A DNA stretch of 64,000 nucleotides from CAMCXE01 sp036520615 (GTDB lineage: Bacteria > Pseudomonadota > Gammaproteobacteria > Pseudomonadales > Cellvibrionaceae), in NCBI GenBank assembly GCA_036520615.1, contig DATDJI010000083.1:1-64000 (forward strand), read 5' to 3'. A model generated the notes under the pieces. That model was not told the DNA's origin. It was given only the letters and a program-made list of their open reading frames with translations, and did not search any database. Positions 61,795 to 64,000 of this stretch are shown one piece after another. Positions within the stretch are counted from its first letter, which is position 1. The number at the start of each line of letters is the position of its first letter. Both the position numbers and the translations under genes were made by a program.

Positions 61795-62359
61795 ATTCTG
61801 GCCAATGACTGATGCGTTCTTCCAGCGGTGGTCGCACGCGATCCTCTGGCGTACCTGGGTAATTGCCAATATAAATAAAGCCTGCAATTTTGTGGTGTTC
61901 CTCAAGGTCGAGTAAAGCTTTGACTTTTTCGTGGTAGCTGTACCATTCGGTAAGCCAACAAGCTTTAAAGCCCAACGCATGTGTAGCAATTAGAATATTT
62001 TGGCAGGCGGCCCCTGCGGAAAGTACTTGCTCCCATTCGGGAATTTTTATATGGGGGCCAGCGGTGGAAATAACGGCAATTATCGTCGGCGCTCGTAAAA
62101 ATAATTTCTCTTGAGTGGTTTTTAAATCTGCCGGGATATTGGGAAAATCGGCTTGGTAAATCTCCCCCAGAGCACGGCCAAAATTCGAACGTGCGGAGCC
62201 GGTAAATACTACAAAACGCCAGGGGCCTAATTTTCCGTGGTCAGGCACTCGGTGTGCTGCGCGCAAAATAACGTCAATTTGTTCCGCAGATGGGCCTTCA
62301 CCTTGCATTTCTTTGGGGGAGACCGAGCGGCGTTGCAGTAAAAGATCAATTGTTTGCAT
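61793..62359 (-). CDS. Nitroreductase-family protein (YdjA-like)
   Basis: 188 residues from the ATG at 62359 (AGGA six bases upstream; the in-frame extension to 62446 is not convincing). FMN-binding fold: MQTIDLLLQRRSVSPKEMQG, RVPDHGKLGPWRFVVFTG, SAGAACQNILIATHALGFKA and a Gly-x-Pro end (IGNYPGTPEDR). It matches the small YdjA-type nitroreductases that reduce nitroaromatics or quinones with NAD(P)H. The natural substrate is unknown. It overlaps the terminator of the convergent operon by two bases. Confidence 0.92.
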   Translation of the reverse strand: MQTIDLLLQRRSVSPKEMQGEGPSAEQIDVILRAAHRVPDHGKLGPWRFVVFTGSARSNFGRALGEIYQADFPNIPADLKTTQEKLFLRAPTIIAVISTAGPHIKIPEWEQVLSAGAACQNILIATHALGFKACWLTEWYSYHEKVKALLDLEEHHKIAGFIYIGNYPGTPEDRVRPPLEERISHWPE

Positions 62360-63075
62360 AGTAATCCTGAATAAAAATTTTATTTTAGCCTGATTGTTTG
62401 GCTTCTGGAAACAAAGCAGGGCGATAAACTTCTCGGCTTTACACAAGGGTGTGCTATCACTTACCGCAGAGTAATTGAATTCCCTTTCGTCTTGCAGTGA
62501 GGAGGATCGGCGAGGAGTTTTGACTTACTGATGTTTTCAAATTTATTCAGCAGTTGACTCGTGCGCGGGCTTGCAGCGTTGGCGAATAAATTTAATGATG
62601 CTCCGATGAGTTCTGGAAGTGAGTGGTTTGCGAAAGCGTCGCCAATAGCCCGCGATGAGTGTCGTGTATATATTTATGGGATTTAGCAACATTGTCCAGT
62701 TCAGAATTAAAATCAGTGCGAGCTTAAGCTATGAAAGCGCTGCCAAAATATTTTTGTTATTTTTTAGCTAATATAGGGTTACTCCGTGAGCGTATTTACT
62801 GAGGCAATTTTCCATAATAGATTTCATTAAAGCCATTTTAATCTTCATGTGAATACAGCAATTTAACAATGATTTGCACTAAGGCAGATATGTATCTTAA
62901 CCGCACTATAAATGCGGTTTTGCCCGCAGAATTACCCATTATTAATTCATGGAAGCAAAATCGAGCACTGTGCCTAGGATTTCGGTGTAAGTGGCTCATT
63001 TTTGATGCAATCCTTATCGCGTTATTTGAAATATCGGCTAACCTTAAAAACGCGCTCCTAGCCGGTTGAACTCCT
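62360..63075. other. Long intergenic region before TonB receptor
   Basis: About 715 bases. Open frames (for example 62869-63069) lack support. I looked for a cobalamin or other riboswitch and for a Fur-like box and could not identify one. Confidence 0.4.
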
Positions 63076-64000
63076 ATGGCATTACGCAAAGTGGTACCTA
63101 GAGCACACTTAGCTGCAGCTGTTGGCGCTTTGGTTGGCATACAAGCGCTATTCTTGCCGCAGACTGCGTGCGCTGAAGATTATTTAGATCTGAGCCCTGA
63201 GCAGTTGCTAGACACCCAAGTGCTTAGTGTGTCAAAAAAAATCGAAACTGTTGCCCAGGCACCTGCTGCAATTTTCGTGGTGACCAGCGAGGAAATTGCT
63301 CGCTCTGGTGTTACCAACATACCTGATGCGCTGCGCATGGTGCCCGGCGTGAATGTCGCGCGCCTGGATTCTAATAGCTGGGCGATTTCGATTCGAGGTT
63401 TTAACAGTCCACTGGCTAATAAACTCCTGGTGTTGATTGACGGGCGCAGCATCTATAACCCGGTGTTCGGTGGCGTGTTGTGGGAAGCGCATAATTTGAT
63501 GCTCGCGGATATTGACCGCATTGAAGTGATACGCGGCCCTGGAGGTGCTCTTTGGGGGGCTAACGCGGTAAATGGCGTTATTAATATCATTACTAAACCT
63601 AGCCAAGACACGCAGAATACGACACTAAATGCGCTGGCAGGCAACGAAGAATCGTCTATGAGTGGCCGCTATGGCGGCAATTTTGGTGAAGAAGGTACTT
63701 ATCGCGTGTACGCAAAAGCGTTTGAGGGCGATAATTCTCATGCTCCCTTAGGCGGCGAAGCCTATGATGCGTGGCGCGGAATGCGCACTGGATTTCGTGC
63801 GGACTGGGGCGCGCAGGGCGAAGCTGAGAGTTTTACCGTGCAAGGCGATGCTTATCAAACCTCCGCCGAGCAGCGCCGAGTTCATTACTCGCTTATTGAG
63901 CCTTTTGAGCCGGTGGCGAATCAAACTATTCGCTACGACGGCATTAATCTTCTCGGCCGTTGGATTGATCGAAATAGTGACGGCGGCCAACTGAGTATTC
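63076..64000 (+). CDS. TonB-dependent receptor, 3' end cut by window
   Basis: At least 308 residues, running off the window. Signal peptide (~1-32, ending in ACA-ED), then a plug domain: SPEQLLDTQVLSVSKKIETV, IARSGVTNIPDALRMVPGVN, ISIRGFNSPLANKLLVLIDG, GVLWEAHNLMLADIDRIEVI and RGPGGALWGANAVNGVINII are the canonical TonB-plug motifs, followed by the beginning of the barrel. It imports a substrate bound outside, such as a siderophore, cobalamin or oligosaccharide; it cannot be named from the visible part. The ATG at 63076 has no strong ribosome-binding site. Confidence 0.92.
   Translation, partial: MALRKVVPRAHLAAAVGALVGIQALFLPQTACAEDYLDLSPEQLLDTQVLSVSKKIETVAQAPAAIFVVTSEEIARSGVTNIPDALRMVPGVNVARLDSNSWAISIRGFNSPLANKLLVLIDGRSIYNPVFGGVLWEAHNLMLADIDRIEVIRGPGGALWGANAVNGVINIITKPSQDTQNTTLNALAGNEESSMSGRYGGNFGEEGTYRVYAKAFEGDNSHAPLGGEAYDAWRGMRTGFRADWGAQGEAESFTVQGDAYQTSAEQRRVHYSLIEPFEPVANQTIRYDGINLLGRWIDRNSDGGQLSI

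Noticed and set aside
62869..63069. 66-codon ORF upstream of the TonB receptor
   Set aside because: Overlapped by an opposite-strand frame and without a ribosome-binding site or family match.
63180..63990. Minus-strand ORFs opposite the TonB receptor
   Set aside because: They are shadows of the plug/barrel reading frame, which shows clear TonB motifs.
1..64000. CRISPR array or IS element
   Set aside because: No regularly spaced direct repeats with unique spacers and no transposase-like reading frame were seen.

Overview
The window looks like a chromosomal segment of a Gammaproteobacterium, most likely of the Cellvibrio/Teredinibacter/Saccharophagus kind. This is inferred from an nlpD-rpoS pair, a lipoprotein cytochrome with poly-serine linkers, a secreted family 3 glycoside hydrolase, a TonB-dependent receptor, moderate GC and the general gene style. 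No database search was possible, so family names rest on recognisable motifs.

Region 1 (1-3700) is gene-poor and looks like the remnant of an integrative element. It holds an AlpA-type regulator behind strong dyads, an array of 11-bp iteron-like repeats, a small Cys/HGG-motif protein, a NucS-like endonuclease, and at its right edge a tRNA 3'-end-like fragment beside tandem GGGGGCATA repeats (a possible att scar). Region 2 (3900-20400) is a signalling block. It has a small unknown protein, a five-PAS hybrid histidine kinase translationally overlapped with a REC-PAS protein and a Crp/Fnr-type regulator, then on the minus strand a 2286-residue soluble kinase with thirteen 92-residue HAMP-type modules (like fungal group III/Nik1 kinases), a CheR-like protein with a broken SAM site, and a REC-GGDEF-EAL protein.

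Region 3 (21000-34600) is a trehalose/glycogen cluster: treS fused to a maltokinase-like domain that has lost its catalytic residues, treZ, treY, a DUF2934 gene and glgX. A DUF4142 protein, a small basic protein and a MscS-type channel are interspersed. Together they can debranch glycogen and release trehalose, while a mechanosensitive channel would act in osmotic downshift.

Region 4 (34800-46200) is a run of small stress-type genes: DUF883/ElaB-like, tiny membrane peptides, a hemerythrin and a ligand-less hemerythrin paralogue, a CinA-C amidase, a KGG protein, a zinc alcohol dehydrogenase, a GSP39-like SDR, a PhnB/VOC protein and several unknown short proteins, one a paralogue of the gene at 3929. 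The grouping of trehalose synthesis, stress proteins and large soluble or PAS kinases, with rpoS nearby, suggests a desiccation/osmotic/redox stress island (inference).

Region 5 (46400-64000) is more housekeeping-like: tRNA-Met(CAT), a COG2509 flavoprotein, a DUF1592/DUF1552 secreted pair, truD, nlpD, rpoS, a GH3 enzyme, a membrane Ser/Thr kinase with five periplasmic C-x7-C repeats followed by a secreted protein, a nitroreductase, and the 5' part of a TonB-dependent receptor cut by the window end.
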